64,000 bases of DNA from Bordetella petrii (GCF_017356245.1 NZ_JAFMZZ010000004.1:1065229-1129228), one strand, 5' to 3'; positions 10,465 through 20,277 are shown, counted from the first letter of the stretch. The notes: generated from the sequence alone by a model not told the origin. Translations and numbers: made by a program.

Positions 10465-11274
10465 ATGACCACTCCTGATACCCTGACCATCGCCGGGCGC
10501 GAATACTCGTCGCGCCTGCTGGTGGGCACCGGCAAGTACCAAGACTTCGCGCAGACGCGCGCCGCGCTCGACGCCAGCGGCACGCAGATCGTCACGGTCG
10601 CCATCCGGCGCACCAACATCGGCCAGAACCCCGGCGAGCCCAGCCTGCTCGACTACGTGCCGCCTTCGCAGTTCACGCTGCTGCCCAATACCGCCGGCTG
10701 CTACAGCGCCGACGACGCGGTGCGCACGCTGCGCCTGGCGCGCGAACTGCTCGACGGCCACGACCTGGTCAAGCTCGAAGTGCTGGGCGATTCGCACACC
10801 CTGTTCCCCAACATGCCCGAGACCCTGCAGGCCGCCAAGACACTGGTGGCCGACGGTTTCAAGGTCATGGTGTACTGCACCGACGACCCCATCCAGTGCC
10901 GCATGCTCGAAGACCTGGGCGTGGTAGCGGTCATGCCGCTGGCCTCGCTGATCGGCTCGGGCATGGGCATCCTGAACCCCTGGAACCTGCGCCTGATCAT
11001 CGACCAGGCGCGCGTGCCGGTGGTGGTGGACGCGGGCGTGGGCACGGCCTCGGACGCCGCCATCGCCATGGAACTGGGCTGCGACGCGGTGCTGATGAAC
11101 ACCGCCATCGCCGGCGCGCAAGATCCGGTGCTGATGGCCGGCGCCATGAAAAAAGCGGTGGAAGCCGGCCGCGAAGCCTTCCGGGCCGGCCGCATGCCGC
11201 GCAAGCTGTACAGCGGCGCGCCCAGCTCGCCCACCGAAGGCCTGATCGCCGCCGCCCCGGCCAACCCCCGATGA
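10465..11274 (+). CDS. thiG: Thiazole synthase ThiG
   Basis: Forms the thiazole ring of thiamine from 1-deoxyxylulose 5-phosphate, dehydroglycine and the ThiS thiocarboxylate. The 269 residues carry the family hallmarks: the Schiff-base region VKLEVLGDS (Lys near residue 105), [27 protein letters not shown] and [12 protein letters not shown]. The stop overlaps the thiD start by 4 bp (ATGA), indicating translational coupling. No sulfur-carrier thiS lies in the 81 bp upstream, although thiS usually precedes thiG; it must be elsewhere. No TPP riboswitch is visible in the leader. Confidence 0.97.
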   Translation: MTTPDTLTIAGREYSSRLLVGTGKYQDFAQTRAALDASGTQIVTVAIRRTNIGQNPGEPSLLDYVPPSQFTLLPNTAGCYSADDAVRTLRLARELLDGHDLVKLEVLGDSHTLFPNMPETLQAAKTLVADGFKVMVYCTDDPIQCRMLEDLGVVAVMPLASLIGSGMGILNPWNLRLIIDQARVPVVVDAGVGTASDAAIAMELGCDAVLMNTAIAGAQDPVLMAGAMKKAVEAGREAFRAGRMPRKLYSGAPSSPTEGLIAAAPANPR

Positions 11275-12116
11275 CTGCCGCGCGCCAGCCGGCCGCCGGG
11301 CAGCGGCCCATTCCCAACGCGCTGAGCATCGCCGGGGTCGACCCTTCCGGCGGCGCGGGCGTGCTGGCCGACGTCAAGGCCATGAGCGCGCTGGGCGCCT
11401 ACGGCTGCGCCGTCATCGCCGCGCTCACGGCCCAGAATACCCAGGGCGTTACCGACATCGCGCCGGTGCCGCCGGCCTTTGTCGGCCAGCAGATCGACAC
11501 CCTGTTCGCCGATGTGCGCATCGACGCGGTCAAGATCGGCATGCTGGGCCAGCAGCCCGTCACCCTGGTGGTGGCCGAAAAGCTGGCCCGATGGCTGCCC
11601 CCCCATGTGGTGCTGGATCCGGTCATGGTGGCCAAAAGCGGCGACCTGCTGCTCGAACGCGAGGCCGTGGGCGCGCTGCGCGAAGCCCTGCTGCCGCAGG
11701 CCACCATGCTGACCCCCAACCTGCCCGAGGCCGGCGTGCTGCTCGGCGAACGCCCGGTCGAGACCGTGAAAGAAATGCGCCGCGTGGCCGAGCGCCTGCG
11801 CGGCATCATGGCGCATTCGGGCCAGCGCTGGGTCATGCTGAAGGGCGGGCACCTGCCCGGCAACGACACCATCGACCTGCTGCACGACGGCGACCGCATG
11901 ATCGAACTGCCGGGCCACCGCATCGACACCCGCAACACCCACGGCACCGGCTGCACCCTGTCGGCCGCCCTGGCCGCCCTGCTGCCGCAGACCGGCGACG
12001 TGCCCGAGGCCGCCCGCCGCGCCAAGGCCTACCTGGCCGAGGCGCTGCGCCACGCCGACCGCCTGCAGGTGGGTTCGGGCCACGGCCCCACGCACCATTT
12101 CCATGCCTGGTGGTAA
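11271..12116 (+). CDS. thiD: Hydroxymethylpyrimidine/phosphomethylpyrimidine kinase ThiD
   Basis: Phosphorylates HMP and HMP-P to HMP-PP for thiamine assembly. The 281-residue ribokinase-fold protein contains [20 protein letters not shown] near the N-terminus, [13 protein letters not shown], the family TPNLPEA segment, [10 protein letters not shown] and the anion-hole motif [12 protein letters not shown]. The ATG at 11271 overlaps the thiG stop, so the two form a thiGD unit. The C-terminus is His-rich ([10 protein letters not shown]). Confidence 0.95.
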   Translation: MTAARQPAAGQRPIPNALSIAGVDPSGGAGVLADVKAMSALGAYGCAVIAALTAQNTQGVTDIAPVPPAFVGQQIDTLFADVRIDAVKIGMLGQQPVTLVVAEKLARWLPPHVVLDPVMVAKSGDLLLEREAVGALREALLPQATMLTPNLPEAGVLLGERPVETVKEMRRVAERLRGIMAHSGQRWVMLKGGHLPGNDTIDLLHDGDRMIELPGHRIDTRNTHGTGCTLSAALAALLPQTGDVPEAARRAKAYLAEALRHADRLQVGSGHGPTHHFHAWW

Positions 12117-12208
12117 GACTTGTCTGACCCCGGCCGGCCCAGGCGCCCAGACATGCAACGAATCAGTACAATGTGCCGTTGCTTCTTCCTGATTTCCCCT
12201 TTGCCGTC

Positions 12209-12889
12209 ATGAACGCTTCGACCCTGCCCGACGTAGAAAAAGCCCGCTTCAACATGGTTGAGCAGCAGATCCGCCCCTGGGATGTGCTCGACCCCAAGGT
12301 GCTGGACGCCCTGTTCGCCATGCGCCGCGAGCAGTTCGTGCCGCCGGCGCTGCGCGCCCTGGCATTCTCCGACCTGGAAATCCCGCTGCAGATCAACGCG
12401 GTCGACACCCGGCAGACCATGCTGGCGCCCAAGGTCGAAGCCCGCCTGGCGCAGGAACTGCAGCTCACCCCCACCGACTGCGTGCTGGAAATCGGCACGG
12501 GTTCAGGCTACCAGGCGGCGCTGCTGGCGCACCTGGCGCAGCAGGTCACCTCGGTCGAAATCGACAACCGCCTGGTGGCGTTCGCGCAGCAGAACCTGCA
12601 AATGAACAACGTCACCAACGTCAAGGTCGAGACCGGCGACGGCCGCAACGGCTGGGGCACCACCGAATACGACGCCATCCTGGTCACCGGCTCGGTGCCC
12701 ACGGTTCCCGACGCCCTGAAATACCAGCTGCGCGTCGGCGGCCGCCTGGTGGTCATCGTGGGCCAGGCGCCCATCATGACCGCCTGCCGCATCACGCGCA
12801 CCACGGCCGCCAGCTTCGAAACCGTCAACCTGTTCGAAACGGTCGTCAAGCCGCTGCGCGGGGCCACGGTTTCGCAGTTCAAGTTCTAA
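12209..12889 (+). CDS. Protein-L-isoaspartate O-methyltransferase family protein
   Basis: A 226-residue PCMT-fold methyltransferase. It has the family start NMVEQQIRPWDVLD, then REQFVPPALRALAFSDLEIP, the SAM motif VLEIGTGSGYQAALLAHLA, and a C-terminal RVGGRLVVIVGQAP. The usual Pcm role is repair of isoaspartyl damage. The active-site region is divergent (ILVTGSVPTVPDAL), so the true substrate is uncertain. The ATG at 12209 was chosen because the family's conserved N-terminus follows it; a GTG at 12173 is in frame. It lies 9 bp upstream of tolC and is probably co-transcribed with it. A TACAAT at 12167-12172 could be the -10 box. Confidence 0.88.
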   Translation: MNASTLPDVEKARFNMVEQQIRPWDVLDPKVLDALFAMRREQFVPPALRALAFSDLEIPLQINAVDTRQTMLAPKVEARLAQELQLTPTDCVLEIGTGSGYQAALLAHLAQQVTSVEIDNRLVAFAQQNLQMNNVTNVKVETGDGRNGWGTTEYDAILVTGSVPTVPDALKYQLRVGGRLVVIVGQAPIMTACRITRTTAASFETVNLFETVVKPLRGATVSQFKF

Positions 12890-12898
12890 CCACTTCGC

Positions 12899-14233
12899 AT
12901 GCGCGCCGGTTCGCTTGCGGCCACGCTGTTCCTGGCGCTTGCCGCAAGCCTTAGCACGCCGGCCGGCGCCGCCCAGGATTTGCTGCAGATCTGGCGCGAA
13001 GCGCTGGCCAGCGACCCGCTCTACGCCGCGGCCCGCGCTTCTTACCGCGCCTCTATCGAACAGCTGCCGCAGGCGCGCGCCAGCCTGTTGCCGGCGGTCA
13101 ATGCCGAAGTGCTCGGCGCCTACGATGAAACCCGCGCCACGCGCAGCGTGTCGTCGCGCAGCCGCGACGGCACCCGCGGCGCCTGGGACCTGGTCCTGAC
13201 CCAGCCCCTGTACGACTGGTCGCGCTGGCAGCGCTACGAACAGGCCAAGCTGGGCGTGGCCGACGCCGAACTGCAGCTGCAGCAGGCCTACCAGGACCTG
13301 CTGCTGCGCGTGGCCGACGCCTATTTCAACGTGCTGGCCGCGCAAGACACCCTGGCCGCCACCGAAGGCGAGAAAGCCGCGGTGGCCGCCCAGCTGGAGT
13401 CGGCCAGGCGCAATTTCGAGCTGGGCAATTCCACCATTACCGACACCTACGAAGCCCAGGCGCGCTACGACCTGGTGGTGGCGCAAGAACTGCTGCAGCA
13501 GCACGCCCTGGACGTGCTGCGCGACGAACTCGGCAAGATCATCGGCCAGCCGCCCGGCGCGCTGGCCGAACTGCCGCGCAGCGTGCCGCTGCCGCCGCCG
13601 CAGCCGGCGCGCCTGGCCGACTGGTCCACCCAGGCCGAGGCCGCCAGCCTGGAAGTGGCGCGCGCCCAGCTGCACACGCAGATCGCCCAGCGCGATATCC
13701 AGGTGGCGCGCAGCGGCCACTACCCCACCCTGAGCCTACGGGCCACCAGCGGCAGCGCCGACAGCTCGCATCGCGACGCCGCCGGCGGCCGCGCCGTCGA
13801 CAACTCCATCGGCCTGGTGCTGTCGGTGCCCATTTATTCCGGCGGCGGCGTGTCCTCTCAGGTAACAGAAAAAGTCCAACTGGAACAAAAGGCGCGCAAA
13901 GAGTACGAGGCCGCGCGCCGCCAGGCCATCCAGTCGGCCCGCCAACACTACACCGGCGTGGTGTCCGGCCTGGCGCGCATCGCCGCGCTCGAAGCCGGCG
14001 AAAAGTCCAGCCGCGCGGCCGTGCAGGCCAACCAGACGGGCTATGAAATCGGCGTGCGGATCAACCTGGACGTGCTCAACGCCCAGCAGCAGCTGTATGC
14101 CACCCAGCGCGACCTGGCCCAGGCGCGCTACAACACCCTGCTCAACGGGTTGCGGCTCAAGGCCGCGGGCGGCATCCTGTCCGAAGCCGACCTGGATGCC
14201 GTCAACCGGCTGCTGCGCCTGCCCGCACCCTGA
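12899..14233 (+). CDS. tolC: TolC-family outer-membrane channel protein
   Basis: Trimeric outer-membrane exit duct for tripartite efflux and type I secretion. The 444 residues begin with a signal peptide cut after TPAGA, then two OEP repeats of long helices. Conserved features include LLQIWREALASDPLYAAARA, the N-terminal strand LVLTQPLYDWSRWQ and the second-repeat strand LVLSVPIYSGGGVSSQV. GVRINLDVLNAQQQLYATQR is the TolC signature and distinguishes it from NodT/OprM efflux lipoproteins; there is no lipobox. No membrane-fusion protein or pump is adjacent, so it probably serves several systems. Confidence 0.94.
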   Translation: MRAGSLAATLFLALAASLSTPAGAAQDLLQIWREALASDPLYAAARASYRASIEQLPQARASLLPAVNAEVLGAYDETRATRSVSSRSRDGTRGAWDLVLTQPLYDWSRWQRYEQAKLGVADAELQLQQAYQDLLLRVADAYFNVLAAQDTLAATEGEKAAVAAQLESARRNFELGNSTITDTYEAQARYDLVVAQELLQQHALDVLRDELGKIIGQPPGALAELPRSVPLPPPQPARLADWSTQAEAASLEVARAQLHTQIAQRDIQVARSGHYPTLSLRATSGSADSSHRDAAGGRAVDNSIGLVLSVPIYSGGGVSSQVTEKVQLEQKARKEYEAARRQAIQSARQHYTGVVSGLARIAALEAGEKSSRAAVQANQTGYEIGVRINLDVLNAQQQLYATQRDLAQARYNTLLNGLRLKAAGGILSEADLDAVNRLLRLPAP

Positions 14234-14249
14234 AGGGCAGACACACCGC

Positions 14250-14735
14250 CTAGCCGCGGATTTTCTTCACCAGCGAAGTCGTCGACCGCTCGAACTCAAA
14301 CGGAATCGCCAGCGCGCGCCCGCCCCAGGTCTTGACCAGCGCGGTTTCCGGCAGGGTTTCCATGTCGTAGTCGCCGCCCTTGACGATCAGGTCGGGGCGC
14401 AGTTCGCCGATGATCTCGACCGGCGTGTCTTCATGGAACCAGGTCACCGCGCTGACGCAGCCCAGGGCCGCCAATAGCGCGGCGCGGTCTTCCTGGCGGT
14501 TCAGGGGGCGGTCGGCGCCCTTGCCCAGCCGGCGCACCGAGTCGTCGGTGTTGATGGCCACCACCAGCGTGGCGCCCAGCTGCGCGGCCTGGTCCAGATA
14601 GGTGGCATGCCCGCGGTGCAGGATGTCGAAGACGCCGTTGGTGAACACCAGCGGGCGGGGCAGCGTGCCCTGGGCAATGGCCGCGGCGCAGGCTTGGCGG
14701 GACAGGATCTTGGATTCGAAACGGGCGGCAGGCAT
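14250..14735 (-). CDS. rfaE2: D-glycero-beta-D-manno-heptose 1-phosphate adenylyltransferase RfaE2
   Basis: Makes ADP-D-glycero-beta-D-manno-heptose for the LPS inner core. This 161-residue protein is the separate adenylyltransferase, equivalent to the C-terminal half of E. coli HldE. It has the nucleotidyltransferase motifs FTNGVFDILHRGHATYLDQA (HxGH class), VAINTDDSVRRLGKG, KGGDYDMETLPET and the terminal FERSTTSLVKKIR. The ATG at 14735 is preferred; in-frame ATGs slightly upstream add no conserved sequence. It is convergent with tolC. The heptose kinase half is not in the window. The SIS protein at 63275 is not necessarily the heptose isomerase. Confidence 0.95.
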   Translation of the reverse strand: MPAARFESKILSRQACAAAIAQGTLPRPLVFTNGVFDILHRGHATYLDQAAQLGATLVVAINTDDSVRRLGKGADRPLNRQEDRAALLAALGCVSAVTWFHEDTPVEIIGELRPDLIVKGGDYDMETLPETALVKTWGGRALAIPFEFERSTTSLVKKIRG

Positions 14736-14784
14736 GCGGCGATTGTACGCCGCCATACCGCCGCCCACGCCCGCCGGCGGCGCC

Positions 14785-15669
14785 TCAGGCGCCGGCCGGA
14801 ACGATCAGCTCGGGCTGCGCGCCCGCCGCGGCCAGGCCGGCGATTTCCTTGCGGTAGCGGTTCAGGTCTTTCACCGACTCGAAGCTGCGGCCCATCAGGG
14901 ACGACAGGATGTGCAGGATGCGGCTGGCCACTTTCTGTTCCCAGGCGCCGTCGAAGCGGATCTGCGTATCCAGCCAGTGCTCCAGCCAGCCCGGCTCGGG
15001 CAGGCGCGACTGCACCGTGTCGTTGGGGAACAGCGCCTTGTTCACATGCAGGTTGGTGGGGTGCATAGCCTGGGCCGTGCGGCTGGCCGAGGCCATCAGC
15101 ACGCCGATTTTCGAGAACGACAGCCGGGCCTGCTCGCTGGTGCGCTGGCCGCGGTCGTGCAGGGCGCGGCGCATGTACTGCAAGTAGGCGCCGGCATGGC
15201 GGGCCTCGTCGCGCGAGATGGTCTGGTAGATGGCCTTGATGACCGGCTCGGTATGCCAGTCGGCCGCGCGGCGGTACCAGTGGTTCAGGCGCACCTCGCC
15301 GCAGAAGTGCAGCATCAGCGTCTCGAGCTCGGGCGCCGGGTCGAATTCGAAGCGCACCTTGTGCAGCTCTTCCTCGGTGGGCACCAGTTCGGGGCAGAAG
15401 CGGCGCAGGTATTCGATCAGCACCAGCGAATGCTTCTGCTCTTCGAAGAACCATACCGACATGAATGCGCAGAAATCGCTGTCGCCGCGATTGTCGCGCA
15501 GGAACATTTCGGTGGCCGGCAGCGCCGCCCATTCGGTGATGGCATTCATCTTGATGGTGTATGCCTGCTCGTCCGACAGCTTGCTGCGGTCGAAGTCATC
15601 CCAGGGGATGTCGCTTGCCATGTTCCAGCGTACGGCTTCCATGGTCTTGAAGAGTTCAGGATAAAGCAT
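14785..15669 (-). CDS. Ferritin-like diiron protein, acyl-ACP desaturase-like
   Basis: A 294-residue all-helical protein with a complete set of carboxylate-bridged diiron ligands. By pattern these are Glu46 (ITEW), Glu77 and His80 (EEQKH), Glu125 (CGEV), and Glu155 and His158 (DEARH). Two E-x2-H motifs about 78 residues apart are the signature of the stearoyl-ACP desaturase/ferritin-like superfamily. A role in fatty-acid or acyl-carrier oxidation is inferred; the substrate and electron donor cannot be read from sequence. It has its own promoter with a palindromic operator (15764-15818) and lies downstream of ubiB on the same strand. Confidence 0.82.
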   Translation of the reverse strand: MLYPELFKTMEAVRWNMASDIPWDDFDRSKLSDEQAYTIKMNAITEWAALPATEMFLRDNRGDSDFCAFMSVWFFEEQKHSLVLIEYLRRFCPELVPTEEELHKVRFEFDPAPELETLMLHFCGEVRLNHWYRRAADWHTEPVIKAIYQTISRDEARHAGAYLQYMRRALHDRGQRTSEQARLSFSKIGVLMASASRTAQAMHPTNLHVNKALFPNDTVQSRLPEPGWLEHWLDTQIRFDGAWEQKVASRILHILSSLMGRSFESVKDLNRYRKEIAGLAAAGAQPELIVPAGA

Positions 15670-15763
15670 GGTGTACCCTTGTTGGTCCCGCGTGGGGCCT
15701 TATGACTTCAAACAAACGCCGTGCTGTCACGGCCCGGGCCCTGCACGCTATCGCGCAGGGTTA

Positions 15764-15818
15764 TTTATCGCCTCGCCGTACGAAACTGTCATGACAGTCT
15801 GGTGACGAATTCATGACA
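15764..15818 (-). promoter_or_regulatory. Promoter with palindromic operator for the diiron-protein gene
   Basis: On the minus strand ATGACA (15792-15787) and GATAAA (15769-15764) are separated by exactly 17 bp, a plausible sigma-70 promoter. The -35 box is buried in a perfect 14-bp palindrome ACTGTCATGACAGT (15785-15798). A second TGTCATGA half-like site lies 22 bp, or two helical turns, further upstream (15811-15818). This arrangement suggests repression by a dimeric regulator that blocks RNA polymerase. The regulator is not identified. Confidence 0.5.
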
Positions 15819-15833
15819 CGGCGGTGCGACAGG

Positions 15834-17387
15834 TCAGCGGGTCAGGGCCCACAGGGCCACCCCCACTGCCAAGGCCAGCACGGCCGCCAAGGCGGCCAGC
15901 AGGCGGTTGCCCTGTTCCTGCGCCTGGCGCAGGCGGGTCATTTCGAGCAGCAGCTGCGGCGCCACGTCGGGCCGGCTGAGCTGCTCGTGCATCAGCCGCG
16001 GCAAGGCCGGCAGCATCTGCGACCATTGCGTGGCTTCTTTGGCCAGCGATTTGCGCAGGCCGTCCAGGCCCATGCGCTGGCGCATCCAGTTTTCCAGATA
16101 GGGCTTGGCGGTCTTCCAGAGATCGAGGTTGGGATCCAGCTGGCGCCCCAGGCCTTCGACGTTGAGCAGGGTTTTCTGCAGCAGCACCAGTTGCGGCTGG
16201 ATCTCGACATTGAAGCGGCGCGAGGTCTGGAACAGCCGCAGCAGCACCTGCCCCAGCGAGATCTCGGCCAGCGGACGGTCGAAATACGGTTCGCACACCG
16301 CGCGCACGGCGCCTTCGAGCTCTTCTTCGCGCGTGTCCGGCGGCACCCAGCCCGACTCGATGTGCAGCTGCGCCACGCGCCGGTAGTCGCGGTGGAAAAA
16401 GGCCAGGAAATTCTGCGCCAGGTAGTTCTTGTCGAATTCGGACAGCGAACCGACGATGCCGAAGTCCAGCGCGATATAGCGCCCCAGGGTCTCGGGCCGG
16501 TCGGACACATAAATGTTGCCCGGGTGCATGTCGGCGTGGAAAAAACCGTCGGAGAACACCTGGGTGAAGAAAATGTCGACGCCACTGCGCGCCAGCGTGG
16601 GAATGTCGATGCCCGCGGCGCGCAGGCGGTCGATCTGGCCCACCGGAATGCCGTACATGCGCTGCATGGTGAACACCGTGGAAGCGGTGTATTCCCAGAT
16701 GACCTCGGGCACGATCAGCAGGTCGCCGCGCCCGGATGCGGCATCGAAATTGCGCCGCAGCTGGCTGCAGTTGGACGCCTCGCGCACCAGGTCGAGCTCG
16801 TCGTGCAGGTAGTTGTCGAACTCAGCCACCACTTCGCGCGGCTTCAGACGGCGGCCGTCGGGGCCGGTGCGCTCGACGATGCGCGCCACGATGCGCAGCA
16901 GCGACAGGTCGCGTTCGATCGCCTGGCGCATGCCGGGGCGCAGCACCTTCACGGCCACTTCGCGCCCGTCGTGCAGCACGGCGAAGTGCACCTGGGCGAT
17001 CGATGCCGAAGCCACCGGGTCGACGTCGAACTGGGCAAACAGCTGGGCGGGCGGCGCGCCCAGCGCGGCCTCGATGCTGGCGGCCGCCTGCGCCGACGGG
17101 AACGGCGGCACGCGGTCTTGCAGCAGCGCCAGTTCGTCGGCGATGTCGGCCGGGATGAGATCGCGCCGGGTCGACAGCACCTGGCCGAACTTCACGAAAA
17201 TCGGGCCCAGCGATTCGAGCGCCCGCCGCAGCCGCAGCCCGCGCGGGGCGCGCGGCCGCATGCCAAGCCGGATCAGCCAGCGCAGGCCGTTGGCCAGCGG
17301 GTGGTCAAGGCTGGACAGCACCAGGTCGTCCAGGCCGAACCGGAACGCCACATACAAAATGCGTAGCACGCGCAGGAAACTGGGCAT
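15834..17387 (-). CDS. ubiB: Ubiquinone biosynthesis kinase-like protein UbiB
   Basis: A 517-residue member of the atypical kinase UbiB/ABC1/ADCK family, needed for ubiquinone synthesis. It shows the family KxGQ motif ([16 protein letters not shown]), the Ala-rich loop region ([13 protein letters not shown]), the nucleotide-binding lysine ([10 protein letters not shown]), the catalytic loop ([13 protein letters not shown]) and the metal-binding DFG ([10 protein letters not shown]). A single C-terminal membrane helix ([20 protein letters not shown]) anchors it in the inner membrane. It begins 4 bp after the ubiJ stop and is probably co-transcribed with it. Confidence 0.96.
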   Translation of the reverse strand: MPSFLRVLRILYVAFRFGLDDLVLSSLDHPLANGLRWLIRLGMRPRAPRGLRLRRALESLGPIFVKFGQVLSTRRDLIPADIADELALLQDRVPPFPSAQAAASIEAALGAPPAQLFAQFDVDPVASASIAQVHFAVLHDGREVAVKVLRPGMRQAIERDLSLLRIVARIVERTGPDGRRLKPREVVAEFDNYLHDELDLVREASNCSQLRRNFDAASGRGDLLIVPEVIWEYTASTVFTMQRMYGIPVGQIDRLRAAGIDIPTLARSGVDIFFTQVFSDGFFHADMHPGNIYVSDRPETLGRYIALDFGIVGSLSEFDKNYLAQNFLAFFHRDYRRVAQLHIESGWVPPDTREEELEGAVRAVCEPYFDRPLAEISLGQVLLRLFQTSRRFNVEIQPQLVLLQKTLLNVEGLGRQLDPNLDLWKTAKPYLENWMRQRMGLDGLRKSLAKEATQWSQMLPALPRLMHEQLSRPDVAPQLLLEMTRLRQAQEQGNRLLAALAAVLALAVGVALWALTR

Positions 17388-17391
17388 GGCT

Positions 17392-18030
17392 TCAGGCGCC
17401 TCGCTGCCGGGCCAGGCGGGCCAGCCGCGCGTCCAGGTCGGCCGCCCGGCGCGCCACGGCGTCGCCGCGGGCGCCGAGTTCGGCCAGGTCTTGCCGCCAC
17501 TGGGCCAGCAGCGGCGCGCCGGCCAGCACGCCACGCTCTTCGGCCAGGTACTCGGACACGTTGCGCCCCAGGCTGGCCGCCGCGGCGCGCATGCCCTCGC
17601 CGGCCGCGCGCGCGCCCGCCGTCAGGCGCGCCGCCGGGATATCGCCCACCACGCGAGCCAGGTCGTCTTCGGGGTCCCAGCGCAGGCTGGCGGCCAGATC
17701 GGCCACCACGCGCGCCAGCGCGGCGTCGCCTTCGATATGGGTGGCCTCGGCCACGTCGGGCCTGTCCTGGCCGGGCAAAAGGCGCAGCGGATTGAACTTG
17801 GCCGGATCGACGGTAAGGGTGACGTCGGGCACCACGGCCGTGTCGGCCAGGTCGGCGTAGCCTTCGCTGTTGACGGCCAGGCCGGCCGTGAAGCCGCCCA
17901 CCGCAAAACGCACAGTCTTGCCGGCATGGCGCGCCAGGCGTTCACGCGCCCAGGCTTCGCGCGCCAGCAAGGCATTCAGCGCGCGAACCGCCAGACGCGG
18001 AGGAGTGGGCAATACAGAGAAGGGCAGCAT
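17392..18030 (-). CDS. ubiJ: Ubiquinone biosynthesis accessory factor UbiJ (SCP2 domain)
   Basis: A 212-residue soluble protein. Its N-terminal SCP2 lipid-binding domain (about residues 10-115) includes [20 protein letters not shown] and [21 protein letters not shown] charged helical C-terminal part follows ([14 protein letters not shown]). In E. coli UbiJ organises the Ubi metabolon and binds lipid intermediates. The position between ubiE and ubiB matches the E. coli order ubiE-ubiJ-ubiB, except that a Tim44-like gene intervenes here. The ATG at 18030 was taken because [20 protein letters not shown] is the usual family N-terminus. Confidence 0.92.
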   Translation of the reverse strand: MLPFSVLPTPPRLAVRALNALLAREAWARERLARHAGKTVRFAVGGFTAGLAVNSEGYADLADTAVVPDVTLTVDPAKFNPLRLLPGQDRPDVAEATHIEGDAALARVVADLAASLRWDPEDDLARVVGDIPAARLTAGARAAGEGMRAAAASLGRNVSEYLAEERGVLAGAPLLAQWRQDLAELGARGDAVARRAADLDARLARLARQRGA

Positions 18031-18172
18031 CGATGCGGGGCGGGCCTGCCTGCCGCGGGCCCGGCCGATTAAACGGACAAACCCGGAGTTTACCGGGTCG
18101 GGCGCGCGCCTGCCCCGCGCGCGGGGCGGCAGGCCATGCACGGCCGGGCGCGCGGATGGCGCCCGGCGGCCG

Positions 18173-19186
18173 TCAGCTTGCGTATTCGATGGGAATCTGC
18201 TGGATGCCGGCCAGCAGCCAGCCGCCTTGCTGGGGCTTGTACAGGTTCCAGACTTCTTCGAAGCGGAAGGCCTCGGTGCCGGGGGCCTCGCGCAGCATGC
18301 CGGAGAAGCGGACGCTGGCCAGGTGGCCATCGGACACCGTTTCGATGCCCAGCATTTCTGCGTTGAGCAGCACCACTTCGGTCTGGTTGGGCGCGGCGCC
18401 GCGCTCGGCCAGTTGCTGCTTCAGTTCGGCGATGAGGTCGTCGGTAAGGAATTCGCGCAGGCGGTCGGTATCGCCGCTGTCCCAGATGGCCTGGATTTGC
18501 ACGAACTGCTCTTTGGCCTTTTTCAGGAACTCGGTGGAATCGAAATCGCCAGGGATATACCAGTTGTCGTCGTCGCCCTGGGCGGGCAGCGAGGCGGCGG
18601 GGGCTGCCGCCGCCGCCGGCGCGGCGGCCGGCGCCGTGCCGGCCGAGGCGCCCAGCGACTGGCGCCACAGGGGCTGCTGCGGGCTCTGGCCAGCGTCGTC
18701 CTGGCGCGCCGAGCCGGCGCCGTAGGCGCCCTGGGTGGCATGGCGCGGGCCGGCGCCGCGCAGGCGGCGCACGATGAACAGCACCGCGAACACCACCAGC
18801 CCGATCAGCAGCATGCTGGACAGGAATTCGGCGAAGGCGCCCGACAGGCCCAGGTGCGACAGCAGCGCGGCAATGCCCAGGCCGGCGGCGATGCCGGCGA
18901 TGGGGCCCAGCCAGCGCGACATGCCGCTCTTGGCGGCCGTGCCCGCGGCGGCGGTGCCGGCGGCGGTACCCGTGGCCGGCGCCGTGGACCGGTTGGTGGT
19001 GGTGGTCGTGCTGGTGGACGGCGTCGTGGCCTGGCGCTGCTGGGTAATGTTGGTGGACTGGCGGCCGAAGCTGCTGCCGCCGCCCATGCGGCGGGCCTCG
19101 GCGTCGAACGACACCGCCAGCATGGCGGTTCCGGCGACAGCGATCAGCGCAGCGGCGAGCAGCCGGGTGAATCCGGGACGGGACAT
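18173..19186 (-). CDS. Tim44-like domain membrane protein
   Basis: A 337-residue exported or membrane protein. It has an N-terminal signal anchor (LLAAALIAVAGTAMLAVSF), then a Ser/Thr/Ala low-complexity linker. Two hydrophobic segments follow (LGPIAGIAAGLGIAALLSHL and FAEFLSSMLLIGLVVFAVLF, about residues 90-145), then a second Ala-rich linker. The C-terminal Tim44-like domain (about 210-335) carries FLKKAKEQFVQIQAIWDSGD and EVWNLYKPQQGGWLLAGIQQ. A good AAGGAG lies at 19196-19201. It sits inside the ubi cluster between ubiE and ubiJ. Its function is unknown; in mitochondria the domain recruits partners to the membrane, so a scaffold role is a guess. Confidence 0.88.
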   Translation of the reverse strand: MSRPGFTRLLAAALIAVAGTAMLAVSFDAEARRMGGGSSFGRQSTNITQQRQATTPSTSTTTTTNRSTAPATGTAAGTAAAGTAAKSGMSRWLGPIAGIAAGLGIAALLSHLGLSGAFAEFLSSMLLIGLVVFAVLFIVRRLRGAGPRHATQGAYGAGSARQDDAGQSPQQPLWRQSLGASAGTAPAAAPAAAAAPAASLPAQGDDDNWYIPGDFDSTEFLKKAKEQFVQIQAIWDSGDTDRLREFLTDDLIAELKQQLAERGAAPNQTEVVLLNAEMLGIETVSDGHLASVRFSGMLREAPGTEAFRFEEVWNLYKPQQGGWLLAGIQQIPIEYAS

Positions 19187-19345
19187 ATTGCGTGACTCCT
19201 TGAGCGCAATGGCGCCCCTAATCAGGGGGACGCCGCCGGGCCGCGGCGCGGCCGGCATTTTTTCTGGCCAGGTTTCTTACAGAAAACTGAATACCTGAAG
19301 AATAACGGACAAGCCGGCGGGCGACAAGTTCCCGCGGCCGGGCGT

Positions 19346-20116
19346 TCAGCCCAGCCGCACGCCCTCGTGCAGGGCGACGACGCCGGCGGTCAGGTTGAAA
19401 TACTGCACCCGTTCCAGGCCGGCGGTGCGCATCATGTCAGCCAGGGTGTCCTGGTCGGGGTGCATGCGGATGGATTCCGCCAGGTAGCGGTAGCTGGCTT
19501 CGTCGCCGGCCACTTTCTTGCCCAGCCAGGGCAATATATTGAAGGAGTACCAGTCGTATACCGGCGCCAGCGGCTTGGCCACCCGCGAAAATTCCAGCAC
19601 CAGCAGCTTGCCGCCCGGCTTGAGCACGCGGGTCATCTCGGCCAGGGCCCGGTCTTTGTGGGTCATGTTGCGCAGGCCGAATGCCACGCTGACCCGGTCG
19701 AAATACCCATTCGGAAACGGCAGGCGTTCAGCGTCGCACACGGCGGTGGGCAGCAGCAGCCCGGCGTCGGTCAGGCGGTCGCGCCCCACGCGCAGCATGG
19801 AATCGTTGATGTCGGTAAGCCATACTTCGCCCGAGGCGCCGGCCCGGCGCGCGAACGCCTTGGCCAGGTCGCCCGTGCCGCCGGCGATGTCCAGCACTTT
19901 CATGCCCGGCCGGATGGCGGCGCGGCCGATGGTGAATGCCTTCCAGGCACGGTGCAGCCCGCCCGACATCAAGTCGTTCATGACATCGTAGCGGGACGCC
20001 ACCGAGTGGAAAACCTCGGCTACCTTGCGGGCTTTCTCGTTTTCGGGGACAGATTGAAACCCGAAGTGCGTGGTGCTGGCGTCCGGATCGGAAGAAGGCG
20101 TGGAATGTTGTTGCAT
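19346..20116 (-). CDS. ubiE: Demethylmenaquinone/2-methoxy-6-polyprenylbenzoquinol methyltransferase UbiE
   Basis: C-methyltransferase of ubiquinone synthesis. The 256 residues contain [19 protein letters not shown], the ubiE signature [17 protein letters not shown], the SAM motif [34 protein letters not shown] and [16 protein letters not shown], and the C-terminal [14 protein letters not shown]. It heads the minus-strand group ubiE, Tim44-like, ubiJ, ubiB. It is divergent from phoB, with 161 bp between the starts. The ATG at 20116 is the first Met before the conserved region and has only a weak ribosome-binding site. Confidence 0.97.
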   Translation of the reverse strand: MQQHSTPSSDPDASTTHFGFQSVPENEKARKVAEVFHSVASRYDVMNDLMSGGLHRAWKAFTIGRAAIRPGMKVLDIAGGTGDLAKAFARRAGASGEVWLTDINDSMLRVGRDRLTDAGLLLPTAVCDAERLPFPNGYFDRVSVAFGLRNMTHKDRALAEMTRVLKPGGKLLVLEFSRVAKPLAPVYDWYSFNILPWLGKKVAGDEASYRYLAESIRMHPDQDTLADMMRTAGLERVQYFNLTAGVVALHEGVRLG

Positions 20117-20277
20117 GATGGAAACCCCGGTGTATGGGGCAATGGTAGCCGATCGGGGGCCGCGGGAGCCCCACACCCGGGCAGCGACCTGGCCAGCGGT
20201 CACATACCTGAAATATTCCGGCCATACTATCGCAATGTTCGCGCCGCCCATGGCGCCCACTGCCAGCCTCCACCGCC

